From: Salipiger pallidus
Lineage (GTDB): Bacteria > Pseudomonadota > Alphaproteobacteria > Rhodobacterales > Rhodobacteraceae
Length of the DNA: 64,000 nucleotides
Direction of reading: 5' to 3'
NCBI RefSeq assembly: GCF_014643635.1
Contig: NZ_BMJV01000003.1
Coordinates: 1-64,000, forward strand
The notes under the pieces are model-generated. The model was not told the DNA's origin, ran no database searches, and worked only from the letters and a program-made list of their open reading frames with translations. Below, one piece after another: positions 7,604 through 16,424 of this stretch (positions are counted from its first letter, which is position 1; the number at the start of each line of letters is the position of its first letter). Made by a program: the position numbers and the translations under genes.

Positions 7604-8896
7604 ATGGAAGCGATCCTCGCCTTCGGCCTGCTGATCGGCCTGATCCTTGGCGGCATGTGGGTACAATTCGCCGTCGCGGGCGCGGGCCTGACCTATATAT
7701 GGCTGCTCAAGGGGTTTGGCGGCTGGAAGGCGCTCGGCCTTGTCAGCTGGGGCGCGGCCAACAGTTTCACCCTCGCCGCCATTCCGCTGTTCGTGCTGAT
7801 GGCCGAGATCCTGCTGGGCTCGGGCCTGTCGACGCGGCTTTACAATGGCGTCGCGCCTTTCATGCGGCGCCTGCCGGGCGGGTTGTTGCACACAAACATC
7901 GCGGGCAGCGGCATCTTCGCGGCGATCTCGGGCGGCTCGGCGCCGACCGCCGCCGCAATGTCCACCGTCGCCCTGCCGGAATTGTCCGCGCGCGGCTACA
8001 ACAAGCGTCTCGTCGCCGGATCGCTCGCTGCGGGCGGCACGCTGGGGATCCTCATCCCACCGTCGATCACCATGATCATCTACGCCACCTTCACCGAAAC
8101 CTCGATCGCGCGCCTGTTCGCTGCCGGTCTGGTGCCGGGCATCGTGCTGGCGCTTTGCTACATGGGCTTCATCATGGCACGTGTTCTGATCAACCCCAAG
8201 CTGGCGCCGAAGACCGAAGCAAAGGCAAGTGTCGGTGACCTGGGACGCGCGCTACTCGACATCGTGCCGTTCCTGATGCTGATCGTCATCGTTCTTGGCA
8301 GCATCTACGGCGGTTTCGCCACCCCGACCGAGGCCGGGGCCGTGGGCACAGTCGGCGCAATCCTGATTGCCGCGCTCTATCGCAAGCTCAGCCTGCAACT
8401 GCTCAAGGATGCCCTGTCGCGCACTGCCTCGATGAGCGGCAATATCCTCTTCATCGTCTTCACCTCGATGATCTTTGCCTATGCCACCGCTCTGTCAGGC
8501 ATCGGGGAGGACCTCGTCGGCATGCTGGAAGAAGCCAATGTCTCGCGCCTGACCTTCCTGCTGATCATCATGGTGGTCTTTGCGATCCTGGGCTGCTTCA
8601 TGGAAGGGCTGGGCATGATCGCGATCATCGTGCCGGTGATCTTCCCGGCGCTGATGGCCATGGACGTTGACCCGATCTGGTTCGGCGTCTTCGTGGTGAT
8701 CCTGGTGGAACTGGGTCAGCTCACCCCGCCGCTGGGAGTGATCCTCTTCGTCGTCGCCTCCTCGTCGAACGAGGTGAAGGTCGAGGATGTGATCATGGGC
8801 ACCTTGCCCTTCTTCCTCATCATCGTCGCGTTCATGCTGCTTTTGATCGGCGTGCCCGACATCGCGCTGTTCCTGCCGGAGTTCACGTTCGGATGA
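7604..8896 (+). CDS. dctM: TRAP transporter large permease DctM
   Basis: 430-residue permease with about 12 membrane segments. Family motifs include GSGIFAAISGGSAPTAAAMS, LAAGGTLGILIPPSI in the first half, ATPTEAGAVG in the middle, and ELGQLTPPLGV in the second half. It couples sodium influx to import of the acid bound by DctP. The stop overlaps the start of the SMP-30 gene by ATGA, tying transport to lactone hydrolysis. Confidence 0.95.
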   Translation: MEAILAFGLLIGLILGGMWVQFAVAGAGLTYIWLLKGFGGWKALGLVSWGAANSFTLAAIPLFVLMAEILLGSGLSTRLYNGVAPFMRRLPGGLLHTNIAGSGIFAAISGGSAPTAAAMSTVALPELSARGYNKRLVAGSLAAGGTLGILIPPSITMIIYATFTETSIARLFAAGLVPGIVLALCYMGFIMARVLINPKLAPKTEAKASVGDLGRALLDIVPFLMLIVIVLGSIYGGFATPTEAGAVGTVGAILIAALYRKLSLQLLKDALSRTASMSGNILFIVFTSMIFAYATALSGIGEDLVGMLEEANVSRLTFLLIIMVVFAILGCFMEGLGMIAIIVPVIFPALMAMDVDPIWFGVFVVILVELGQLTPPLGVILFVVASSSNEVKVEDVIMGTLPFFLIIVAFMLLLIGVPDIALFLPEFTFG

Positions 8897-9843
8897 CTCA
8901 CACCTATCCTTTTCCCGAGCCGGTCATCATCGATGCCGAGGTCTTCACCGAGCTGCCCGCCGCGCTGCGGCGCACCGGCCAGCCATCCTATTGGGCGGAG
9001 AAGAACCGGCGCGGTGCCCCCGCGGACAGTTTCCTTGAAGGACCGTCGTTTGATACGGATGGGAACTTGTGGTTCGTCGACATTCCGTTCGGGCGGGTGT
9101 TCCGCGCGGATCCGGCGGGCGAGATCTCCCAGATCGCGGAATACGACGGCCAGCCCAACGGGCTGAAGATCCACCGCGACGGGCGGATCTTTCTGGCGGA
9201 TTACCAGAATGGCATCATGCTGCTGGATCCCGCCACGGGGGCGGTGACCAAGGCGCTTGGTGATGCGGATACCGAAAGCTTCAAGGGCTGCAACGATCTG
9301 CATTTCGGGCGCGACGGGGCGCTCTATTTCACCGATCAGGGCCAGACCGGGCTGCAGGACCCGACGGGCCGGGTCTGGAAATGGCAACCTGAAACCGGCG
9401 CGCTGACCTGCCTGATCGACAAGGTGCCCAGCCCCAACGGGTTGGTGCTGGATCTGGCAGAACATGTGCTGTTCCTTGCCGTGACGCGGGCCAATGCGGT
9501 CTGGCGTTTGCCCATGTCGCCGTCCGGGCGGGTCAACAAGGCAGGGCTGTTCATCCAGTTTTCGGGCGGTCGTGCCGGACCGGACGGGCTGGCGCTGACT
9601 TCTGATGGCGGCGTCGTGGTCTGCCAGACCGGTATGGGCCTTGTCTGGGTGCATGATGTGCTGGGACGGCCCATCGCCGTAGTGCGTAGCCCGCGCGGTC
9701 TGGGGTCCACCAACTGCGCCTTTGGCGGGCCGGAGGGGAGGACCCTCTTCATCACCGAAAGCGACAGCGGCAGCATCCTGAAGGCCGAGTTTCCCGAAAG
9801 CCTCGGTATTGGTGGCGCACCGATGTTCTCGGGCGCGCTTTAG
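8893..9843 (+). CDS. SMP-30/gluconolactonase-family lactonase
   Basis: 316-residue beta-propeller hydrolase of the SMP-30/gluconolactonase/LRE family, which opens sugar lactones using a divalent metal. Recognisable are LEGPSFDTDGNLWFVDIPFG near the N-terminus with the metal-binding glutamate, QPNGLKIHRDGRIFLADYQNG, and SPNGLVLDLAEHVLFLAVT with the NGL motif. No signal peptide. It is the last plus-strand gene of the cluster and overlaps dctM by 4 bases. It ends tail to tail with the dehydrogenase, overlapping by 3 bases. Likely role: hydrolysis of an imported or oxidised sugar-acid lactone. Confidence 0.88.
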   Translation: MTHTYPFPEPVIIDAEVFTELPAALRRTGQPSYWAEKNRRGAPADSFLEGPSFDTDGNLWFVDIPFGRVFRADPAGEISQIAEYDGQPNGLKIHRDGRIFLADYQNGIMLLDPATGAVTKALGDADTESFKGCNDLHFGRDGALYFTDQGQTGLQDPTGRVWKWQPETGALTCLIDKVPSPNGLVLDLAEHVLFLAVTRANAVWRLPMSPSGRVNKAGLFIQFSGGRAGPDGLALTSDGGVVVCQTGMGLVWVHDVLGRPIAVVRSPRGLGSTNCAFGGPEGRTLFITESDSGSILKAEFPESLGIGGAPMFSGAL

Positions 9844-10973
9844 ACCGGGTGCAGGATTCCGGGGCCGATTTCTGACAGGTCCCGGAGACCCAGCAGGCCG
9901 AGATTGCGATGCACCTCGGCCTTCAGGATTTCAGCGGCGCGCTCGACCATCGGCTGACCGCCCAGCGTTGCTGCATAGAGAAACGGCCGCCCTACCAGCA
10001 CCATGTCCGCACCAAGCGCCAGCGCCTTGATGACATCGGTGCCGCGCCGAATGCCTCCGTCGATCAGCAGCGCCATGTCGCCCGCCTGCACCCGCGCCTC
10101 GGGCAGGATGCGCAACGGCGAGATGGCGTGATCCAGTTGGCGCCCGCCATGGTTCGACAGGACCACCGCATCACAGCCAAGCGCGCGGGCCTGCGCAACG
10201 TCGGCGGGCGCGATCACGCCTTTCAGCACCAGCTTGCCGGGCCAGAGGTCGCGCATCAGCGCCAGGTGATCCCAACTCAGGTGATCCTTGCGCCCGAAAT
10301 CCCGCGCCGCCTGTTTCGAGATGATCGGCGCGCCGCGCACGGCATCGGAATTCTCGAAATGCGGCATGCCCCGCATCAGCGTGGGCAGGAAGGTGCTTAG
10401 CACCCAACGGGGCTTGATTGCGAAGTCCCAGATCAGCCGTGGCTTGACCTTGAGCGGTGTGGAAAAGCCCGCGCGCATGTTGTTTTCGCGGTTGGCCACC
10501 ACGGCGGTGTCAGCGGTCAGCACCAGCGTGCCGAAACCCGCCGCCCGCACGCGGGCGATCAGGGCGCGGATTCGGTCCTCCTCGCCGGGCAGATAGGCCT
10601 GGAACCATGCTTTCGGGTTGGCCTTCACCACATCTTCCATACGAGTGAGAGACGACCCCGAGAGCACGAAAGGCAGGCCCGCCGCCGCCGCCGCGCGGGC
10701 GAGGGCCACGTCCCCGTCGCGGGCCATCAGCGCCGAAAGCCCCATCGGTGCGACGCCGAAGGGCGCCGTGTAGCTTTCACCCAGAAGGGCGCAGGCGGTC
10801 GAGCGCCCCTCGACCCCGCGCAGCACGTTCGGCGCCAGCCGCCAGGCGTCCAGCGCATCGCGGTTGTCCTGCCCTGCCGCGCCTGTCTCGGCAGCGCCTG
10901 AAACGTAACCGAAAAGCGGGCGCGGCAGACGCCGGCGCGCGGCAGGTTCGAAGTCATCCAGAGTCAGAAGCAT
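9840..10973 (-). CDS. FMN-dependent 2-hydroxyacid dehydrogenase (LldD/glycolate oxidase family)
   Basis: 377-residue flavoprotein oxidising an L-2-hydroxyacid to the 2-oxoacid. It begins with the family's LTLDDFEPAARRRLP and FGYVSGAAET, has PFGVAPMGLSAL for FMN binding, and the active-site motif SNHGGRQLD near residue 280 with the catalytic histidine. Then come IDGGIRRGTDVIKALALGAD and GRPFLYAA for FMN phosphate contacts. Its ATG shares a base with the upstream amidohydrolase stop (TGATG), so it is the last gene of the minus-strand tct operon. It could be a lactate, mandelate or other hydroxyacid enzyme. Confidence 0.92.
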   Translation of the reverse strand: MLLTLDDFEPAARRRLPRPLFGYVSGAAETGAAGQDNRDALDAWRLAPNVLRGVEGRSTACALLGESYTAPFGVAPMGLSALMARDGDVALARAAAAAGLPFVLSGSSLTRMEDVVKANPKAWFQAYLPGEEDRIRALIARVRAAGFGTLVLTADTAVVANRENNMRAGFSTPLKVKPRLIWDFAIKPRWVLSTFLPTLMRGMPHFENSDAVRGAPIISKQAARDFGRKDHLSWDHLALMRDLWPGKLVLKGVIAPADVAQARALGCDAVVLSNHGGRQLDHAISPLRILPEARVQAGDMALLIDGGIRRGTDVIKALALGADMVLVGRPFLYAATLGGQPMVERAAEILKAEVHRNLGLLGLRDLSEIGPGILHPV

Positions 10974-11740
10974 CAGAAACCGTAGAGCCTTTCAGGGTTG
11001 CCCCACATGCACCGCGTGAAGCTATCCTGGCTCAACGCCCCGCGACACAGCTCCAGCATCGGCGGAATTTCGGGGACCGGCTCGGGGGTCATCACATGCG
11101 GCCAGTCGCTGCCCCAGATGATCTGGTCGGGGAAGGCTGCGCCAAGGCGTTCTATCAGCGCGCTCAGGTCGCCGTAGGATCCGATATCGGTGCTGACCCG
11201 CGTGGGCGACAGCTTGGCCCAGACGCAACCTGTCTCGAGCAAGCGGAACAGGGGGGCCGGTGCGGCAGGATCGACATGACCCATGTGGTCGAGAACCAGC
11301 CGCAGCCCCTCGGGCAGACTGGCGACCATATCGGCGAGCCGGTCAAAGCTGCGAGGCTCGGTGTTCAGCTCGATATGCCAGCCGATCTCGGCCACGCGTT
11401 TTGCAAGTTCTGGAAGCTGATCAAGCGCGCTGTCCCCGAGCCTTGCACGGTCCTGAATGCGGGTCGCGCGGATTCCTGCAGCGTGCAGTGCTTGCAGGTC
11501 GGCATCGGCGTCGATCATCGCAACGCCGCGCAGGGCGACGGGTCCGTCGGTGCTCAGAACCTCCACCAGCCGGCTGTTGTCCGTCCCATCGACCGAGGCC
11601 TGCACCACAACCGCACGGCGCACGCCCAGCGGCGCGGCCTCGTCCATATAGTCGCGGATGTCGCGTGCGGGCGGCACATAGGCGCCGGTCTGCGGGGCCT
11701 CGGTCTTGGCAAAAGAGTGGATGTGGCAATCGGTGATCAT
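10973..11740 (-). CDS. Small amidohydrolase (PDC hydrolase/LigI-like)
   Basis: 255-residue TIM-barrel hydrolase of the amidohydrolase-2 family. It shows the N-terminal metal motif ITDCHIHSFAK, the mid-protein LVLDHMGHVDP, WAKLSPTR, and the C-terminal IIWGSDWPHV and GNPERLYGF. This compact set is typical of 2-pyrone-4,6-dicarboxylate hydrolase relatives that open lactone-like carboxylates. It overlaps tctA upstream (ATGA) and the hydroxyacid dehydrogenase downstream (TGATG). It probably hydrolyses the product imported by the minus-strand TTT system. The substrate is inferred only by family. Confidence 0.85.
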   Translation of the reverse strand: MITDCHIHSFAKTEAPQTGAYVPPARDIRDYMDEAAPLGVRRAVVVQASVDGTDNSRLVEVLSTDGPVALRGVAMIDADADLQALHAAGIRATRIQDRARLGDSALDQLPELAKRVAEIGWHIELNTEPRSFDRLADMVASLPEGLRLVLDHMGHVDPAAPAPLFRLLETGCVWAKLSPTRVSTDIGSYGDLSALIERLGAAFPDQIIWGSDWPHVMTPEPVPEIPPMLELCRGALSQDSFTRCMWGNPERLYGF

Positions 11741-13212
11741 AGGCGGGGCTTTCTCAGGCTGAAGAACAGGCTGATCGCCAGCGATAGCACAGTCAATGCC
11801 ACAAGCCCGATGGTGATGGGCGAGCCCACAAAGATGCCATAGCCACCGCCCGAGGTCAGAAGGGCCTGCCGCAGGCTTTGTTCGAACGGCGCGCCGAGGA
11901 TCAGGCCGATCAGCAGTGGTGGCAGGGGGAAGTTTGCGCGCCGCAACAGGAAGCCCAGCACGCCTGCACCCAGCATCACCCAGACGTCAAACAGGCTGTT
12001 GTTCACGGAAAACGCGCCGAAGATGGCGAGGATGGTGATCGCAGGCAGCAGGTGGCGCGGCTGGATGCGAGTGACGTGGATCGCCACACGGAAGAACAGC
12101 AGGCCAAGGATCACCGTCGGGATGGACGACAGTAGAAGCGCCTCGAAGATGGCATAGACCTCAAGCCCGTGGTCGCGGAACAGGAACGGCCCCGGCGCCA
12201 GCCCGTGCAGCATGAAGGCCCCCAGGATCACCGCCGTCACCGCATCGCCGGGGATCCCCAGTGCCAGCGTCGGTACCAGCGCGCCGCCGGTGACGGCATT
12301 GTTTGCTGCCTCGGGGGCGGCGACACCTTCGGGCGCGCCCCTGCCGAACGCATCCGGATCGGCAGAGCGCGAGCGGGCGAGGCTGTAGCTCATGAACGCG
12401 GGTACGGTGGAGCCGATCCCCGGCAGGATGCCGACAAAGGTGCCGATGAGTGAGGACAAGAACAGCGTCATCCGCATCCGCCACAGTTCAACGAACCTCA
12501 CGACGAAGCTTTTCAGTGGCGGCACCTCGACATCGCCCACGAGCGTTTCACGGTCGAACGCCTGCAAGAGCACCTCGGACATGGCGAAGAGGCCGATCAG
12601 TACCGGGATCAGCTGGAACCCGTTCTCAAAGGCGAAGGATCCGAAGGTAAAGCGCGGCGTGCCGCTGATCGGGTCAAGCCCGACGATACCGGCGCAGGCC
12701 CCGACGAGAACCATGATCAGCGCGTCAAGCTTCGATCCGCCACCGAACAGAACGATGACCAGCAGGGCGAACAGCATCAGCATCGCCATCTCGGCCGGGC
12801 CGAAATCCAGTGCGAAGCGCGCCAGGGGTTCGGCAAGGGCCATCAGGACGAGGCAGCTGAAGATGTTGCCGACTACGCTGGCATAGAGGGCAAAGCGCAG
12901 CGCTCTGCCACCCTCACCACGGCGTGCCATGGCGAAACCGTCGATGGCCGTCGCCGCGGAGGATGGCGTGCCCGGCACGTTCAGCAGAACCGCCGAGATC
13001 GACCCGCCGAAGATCGCGCCTTGGTAGACGCCAAGCAGCAGGATGATCGCCGGGATCGGCTGCATCGAGAAGGTGACCGGGATCAGCAGCGCGATGGCCA
13101 TGGTCGGGCCAAGGCCGGGGATCGCCCCGATGATGATCCCCGAGACGATCCCGACAAGCGCGGCGACCAGCACCCAGAGGTTCAGAAGTTCGAGAAAGGC
13201 ATCGACAAGCAT
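11737..13212 (-). CDS. tctA: TctA-type large permease, second TTT system
   Basis: 491-residue permease with both TctA signature repeats: GAIPGLGPTMAIALLIPV near residue 30 with GVYQGAIFGGSISAVLL, and GILPGIGSTVPAFMSYSLA near residue 250 with LGIPGDAVTAVILGAFMLHG. It is divergent in sequence from the plus-strand TctA at 1537, so this is a separate transporter and not a recent copy. It lies 39 bases after tctB and overlaps the amidohydrolase start by 4 bases. Confidence 0.95.
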   Translation of the reverse strand: MLVDAFLELLNLWVLVAALVGIVSGIIIGAIPGLGPTMAIALLIPVTFSMQPIPAIILLLGVYQGAIFGGSISAVLLNVPGTPSSAATAIDGFAMARRGEGGRALRFALYASVVGNIFSCLVLMALAEPLARFALDFGPAEMAMLMLFALLVIVLFGGGSKLDALIMVLVGACAGIVGLDPISGTPRFTFGSFAFENGFQLIPVLIGLFAMSEVLLQAFDRETLVGDVEVPPLKSFVVRFVELWRMRMTLFLSSLIGTFVGILPGIGSTVPAFMSYSLARSRSADPDAFGRGAPEGVAAPEAANNAVTGGALVPTLALGIPGDAVTAVILGAFMLHGLAPGPFLFRDHGLEVYAIFEALLLSSIPTVILGLLFFRVAIHVTRIQPRHLLPAITILAIFGAFSVNNSLFDVWVMLGAGVLGFLLRRANFPLPPLLIGLILGAPFEQSLRQALLTSGGGYGIFVGSPITIGLVALTVLSLAISLFFSLRKPRL

Positions 13213-13251
13213 GGCTTGCGCTCCTTTGAGGTCTGGAATGGATCGGCAGGC

Positions 13252-13716
13252 TCAGGGCAGGGGGATGTTGAGCCCATGCCGTCCGCCTAGGGTCACGACG
13301 GCTGCCACTATCAGCGGCAGGACCAGCAAGAGGGGGCGGCGTTCACCCAGCATGAGCGCCACGACGATCCCGGCACCGGCGGCCCCGAAAAAGAACCCGA
13401 CCTGCGGCATCGCCCAAAGCGCCGCTGCGCTGCTTGCGGTGACGGCCAGGACGCGGCCGAGCCGGACGGGATTGCCAAGCGGGACATCGTCGGAGCGCAG
13501 GCTCAGGACAAGGCGGAGCGCCACGACCGCCGCCAGCAGCCACAGGGCAAGGCGGGGAAAGCTGCGCGCGTCCGGTCCGGAGGCGCCAAAGCCGAACACC
13601 TGGATCTGGCTGTCGAGACTGTAAAGCCCCCAGGCCGCTGCCGCCAGCAACAGCCCGGCGGTCAGCATCCGGAAGCCGGGGCGGGCGACCCCGCCCCCGT
13701 GGCCGTTGGTGCTCAA
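13252..13716 (-). CDS. tctB: TctB-type small membrane subunit, second TTT system
   Basis: 154-residue protein with four hydrophobic segments (for example LLAAAAWGLYSLD, ALWLLAAVVALRLVL and VGFFFGAAGAGIVVALML), fitting TctB. The best start is a TTG at 13716 that overlaps the tctC stop as TTGA. No in-frame ATG exists near the front. It lies between tctC and tctA of the same operon, which supports the call more than sequence does. Confidence 0.82.
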   Translation of the reverse strand: MSTNGHGGGVARPGFRMLTAGLLLAAAAWGLYSLDSQIQVFGFGASGPDARSFPRLALWLLAAVVALRLVLSLRSDDVPLGNPVRLGRVLAVTASSAAALWAMPQVGFFFGAAGAGIVVALMLGERRPLLLVLPLIVAAVVTLGGRHGLNIPLP

Positions 13717-14663
13717 TTTCCGAGATCCTTGGCGATCTCGCGGTAGGCGGCAAAGTTCTCCTCGATCGTCGCCGCGAGATTTTCGCCCGACATGATCCGC
13801 ACCGGTTGGCTGAGATCGGTCATGAAGGTCTTGAACCCATCCGACGAGGCCACCTCGGTGAAGGCGGATTCAAGCTTGGCGATGATCGCGGGATCGGTGC
13901 CGGCGGGGGCCATGATGCCGACGATCGACGGGAATTCCGCGGCCAGCCCTGCCTCTTTCAGCGTCGGGGCATCGGGGAAGTCCGGGTCGTTTGTGCCGTC
14001 AAGCACGCCCAGAAGGCGCAGCTGACCGTCCTGCACAAGGTCACGATAGGCCGGAACCAGTGCCGCATCCACGTGGCCGCCCAGCACCGCCGCGGTCGCC
14101 TTCGAGGCACCGTCGAAGGGCACGTGCTGCAGCATCGTGCCGGTGTCCTTGGCAACCGAGGCGAAGGCCAGGTGCGCGCCGCCCATGGCGCCCGCGGTGC
14201 CATAGGTCACGGCGCCGGACTTGGCGCCCTCGATCAGCGCGTCGAGCGTGTCGTAGGGGCTGTCCGCCGGAACCACGACGCCGTGGAACGGGCCGGAGTA
14301 GTTCAGGATCGGGATGAAGTCGGCCAGCGTGTCATAGCCTACATCGCGCAGCGCCGGGGTGACGAAGGACGGCGACGAGGTCGTCGCGATCAGCGTGTAG
14401 CCATCGGGCTCGGCCGACGCGACGGAGCGCATCGCATTGGTACCGCTTGCGCCGGGCTGGTTTTCCACGACGATGGGCTGCCCGAGGATTTTTTCGGCCA
14501 TTGTCGCCATCTGACGCGCCGAAATATCGGTGGTGCCACCCGCCCCATAGGGTACGACAAGGGTGATCGGACGGGTCGGGTAATCCTGCTGCGCGACGGC
14601 GGCAAGCGGCGTGATCGCCATCCCGGCCAAAAGGGCCAAGGTCGAACGGCGTGTGTATCTCAT
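13713..14663 (-). CDS. tctC: TctC/Bug-type periplasmic receptor, second TTT system
   Basis: 316-residue TTT receptor with a signal peptide (residues 1-24, LALLAGMAITPLAAVAQ). It has the ligand-loop motif LVVPYGAGGTTDISAR, VENQPGASGTNAMRSVASA and EPDGYTLIATTSS. Its sequence is distant from the two plus-strand receptors, so it binds a different ligand or arose independently. It is the first gene of a five-gene minus-strand operon (tctC, tctB, tctA, amidohydrolase, dehydrogenase). A strong ribosome site (GGGAGGAT) precedes the ATG. Confidence 0.93.
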   Translation of the reverse strand: MRYTRRSTLALLAGMAITPLAAVAQQDYPTRPITLVVPYGAGGTTDISARQMATMAEKILGQPIVVENQPGASGTNAMRSVASAEPDGYTLIATTSSPSFVTPALRDVGYDTLADFIPILNYSGPFHGVVVPADSPYDTLDALIEGAKSGAVTYGTAGAMGGAHLAFASVAKDTGTMLQHVPFDGASKATAAVLGGHVDAALVPAYRDLVQDGQLRLLGVLDGTNDPDFPDAPTLKEAGLAAEFPSIVGIMAPAGTDPAIIAKLESAFTEVASSDGFKTFMTDLSQPVRIMSGENLAATIEENFAAYREIAKDLGN

Positions 14664-15553
14664 GGTATCCTCCCAAGGATCGAAAGTGCTGGCCGATGGC
14701 CGCGGCAGTCGGCTGAAAACCTGCTGGCCGTCGGTGCGTCGATGCGCGGCTTACAGTCCGGCCTCCCACCGGATGGCCAATCATGACCTTAATTATTTTT
14801 TACTAAAAGCGTTAAAAACTTAAGCTTATAAACAGATATTCTTCACCAGATGTTCTGTCAAAGTGGGGAAGGGAAGGCGGCCACTTGTCCTGATTACACC
14901 TCGACTACCTGTGGACAAGTCTTGGATTCACTCTTTTTCGGAGCCACCTTTTCAACTCACTGCACCCAGCCTTGGGCTTAGGTGAACCAGGCATTCCCAA
15001 AGCCTATTTCACTGCCATGTCGCGCTGCAAAAACTGCAGAGACCAATGAAGCCTTCATCGGTCTTCGAAGACGGGAGAGCACCGGTTTACACCGCGATGG
15101 AAAATGCTCACAAGTTTTGCGACGTTCCGTTGTTGCGCATAGCTGTCATTTGTCTAAGGCGCAGAGAACGACCGTTTGCCGCCCCCTTCATCTGACTTCG
15201 CAACTGCGGCGTAAGATGGGCAAGTCGGCGAACGAGAGGCTGGACTCGCGTCCGCTCTTGAAACTTGGACGCCCCGTTTCCGCCGCGGACTTCCGTGTCT
15301 GTCCGGTTCGGGTAAGTTGCCCCCTACCTTAGCCAAAGGCGGGTTCGCCGATGGAAAGTGCTGTGCCCTTCGAGTTGCTCGTGCGCCTAGGTCTGTTTCA
15401 GTGACAAGGTTCGCTTCGTGCGCTCAGCGGCCACTTTGGGCTTCGGCGCGCACTGCCGCAGCCCATCGACCTCGCCGGGCAGGTGATGCGGTGGCGGGTG
15501 TCTGACTTGGAAGCCATCCTGATCGGCGCCGTTCCCGGCGAAGGCTTCGAGAC
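14664..15553. other. Gene-poor region upstream of the minus-strand tct operon
   Basis: No convincing gene is seen. The first 150 bases must hold the promoter of the minus-strand tctC and include an AT-rich tract around 14785-14840, unusual for this GC-rich DNA. The rest has only short, mutually overlapping reading frames with no recognisable motifs. No regulator gene is present. Its place beside an integrase remnant suggests decayed element DNA. Confidence 0.5.
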
Positions 15554-16267
15554 ATGAAGAAGTTGGAGCTTCCCTATCTGGACACCATCACCGTGAAGCG
15601 GCACACCTACCACGACTTTCGGAAAGGCAAGACAAGGGTTCGGCTCAAGGCGGCGCCCGGCAGCGAAGCCTTCCTTCGGGAGTACTGACATGTTCGTCGC
15701 GGGCAACCTTCTGCCGCGTCCCGTACAACCTGGGACCAGCTAATCGCAAGCTGCTATCAAAGCTCAAAGTACAAGCGCCTCGGCAAGGGAACCGCAGCCA
15801 ACTACAGACGGCATTGCGAAGCGATCCGTGAGAAGAACGGTGCAAGAGACGTCCGTTTTTTCCGTCGGAAACACGCCATCGAGGCCCGCGATGCACTGCA
15901 GGACACGTGGTCAAAGGCCAACGAACGTGTGGCCGTTCTCTCAATCCTCATGCGTCACGCCGTTGACCTCGAATAGTTCGGCCGAAACCCGGTCGTGAAC
16001 GTAGAGAAACTGACGGGCGGCGAGTATGAGCCATGACCCGAGGGCTCGCTGAAAGCGTTCGAGGCAGCGTGTGCGGCCTCCAGCGTGGAGCGCATTGTAT
16101 CTGAGCTGGCCGACGCGGGCGTCGATATGCGAGACATCCAGGCCGTGACCGGCCACAAGACGCTCTCGATGGTTCAGAAATACACCACCCAGGCGGACCA
16201 GAAAGCAGCATCCAGACGAGCGCAAACCGCACGGGAACAGAGCGAAAACGAAACAGGAAAGTGCTAA
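15554..16267 (+). pseudogene. Tyrosine site-specific integrase, decayed
   Basis: One continuous frame reads as a phage-type integrase with three in-frame stops: TGA at 15686, TAG at 15974 and TGA at 16034. Before the first stop is a typical N-terminal arm region (LPYLDTITVKRH, RLKAAPGSEAFLREY). Then follow the SAM-like core-binding domain (KGTAANYRRHCEAI, RRKHAIEARDALQDTW) and the C-terminal box DIQAVTGHKTLSMVQKY with the conserved His and the nucleophile Tyr. The middle, including the catalytic Arg of box I, is missing. The frame is 237 codons against roughly 350 in intact relatives. All three stops are one base from TGG, consistent with Trp codons mutated by G-to-A changes. The gene points at the 3' end of tRNA-Leu. 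Confidence 0.8.
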
Positions 16268-16340
16268 CAAAGTGCCAAACCTGACCGCTCGATCAGGGCG
16301 CAGAATCTCCAGCTCAGAAATTCTTCTCGCAAAATCAATA

Positions 16341-16424
16341 TGGTGCGGGTGAAGGGACTCGAACCCCCACGCCAAAGGCGCCAGAACCTAAATCTGGTGC
16401 GTCTACCAATTCCGCCACACCCGC
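16341..16424 (-). tRNA. tRNA-Leu (anticodon UAG)
   Basis: Minus-strand cloverleaf with acceptor arms GCGGGTG and CACCCGC. The anticodon stem is CCAGA/TCTGG around the loop TTTAGGT, giving anticodon TAG. There is a class II variable arm and a T-loop GTTCGAGTC. The terminal CCA is encoded (TGG at 16341-16343 on the plus strand). The integrase pseudogene lies 73 bases from the 3' end, the usual side for an attachment site. No second copy of the tRNA 3' end is seen in this window. Confidence 0.95.

Noticed and set aside
14982-15332. A 116-codon open frame in the gene-poor region
   Set aside because: No ribosome site, no recognisable domain and erratic composition; it lies in what looks like decayed DNA.
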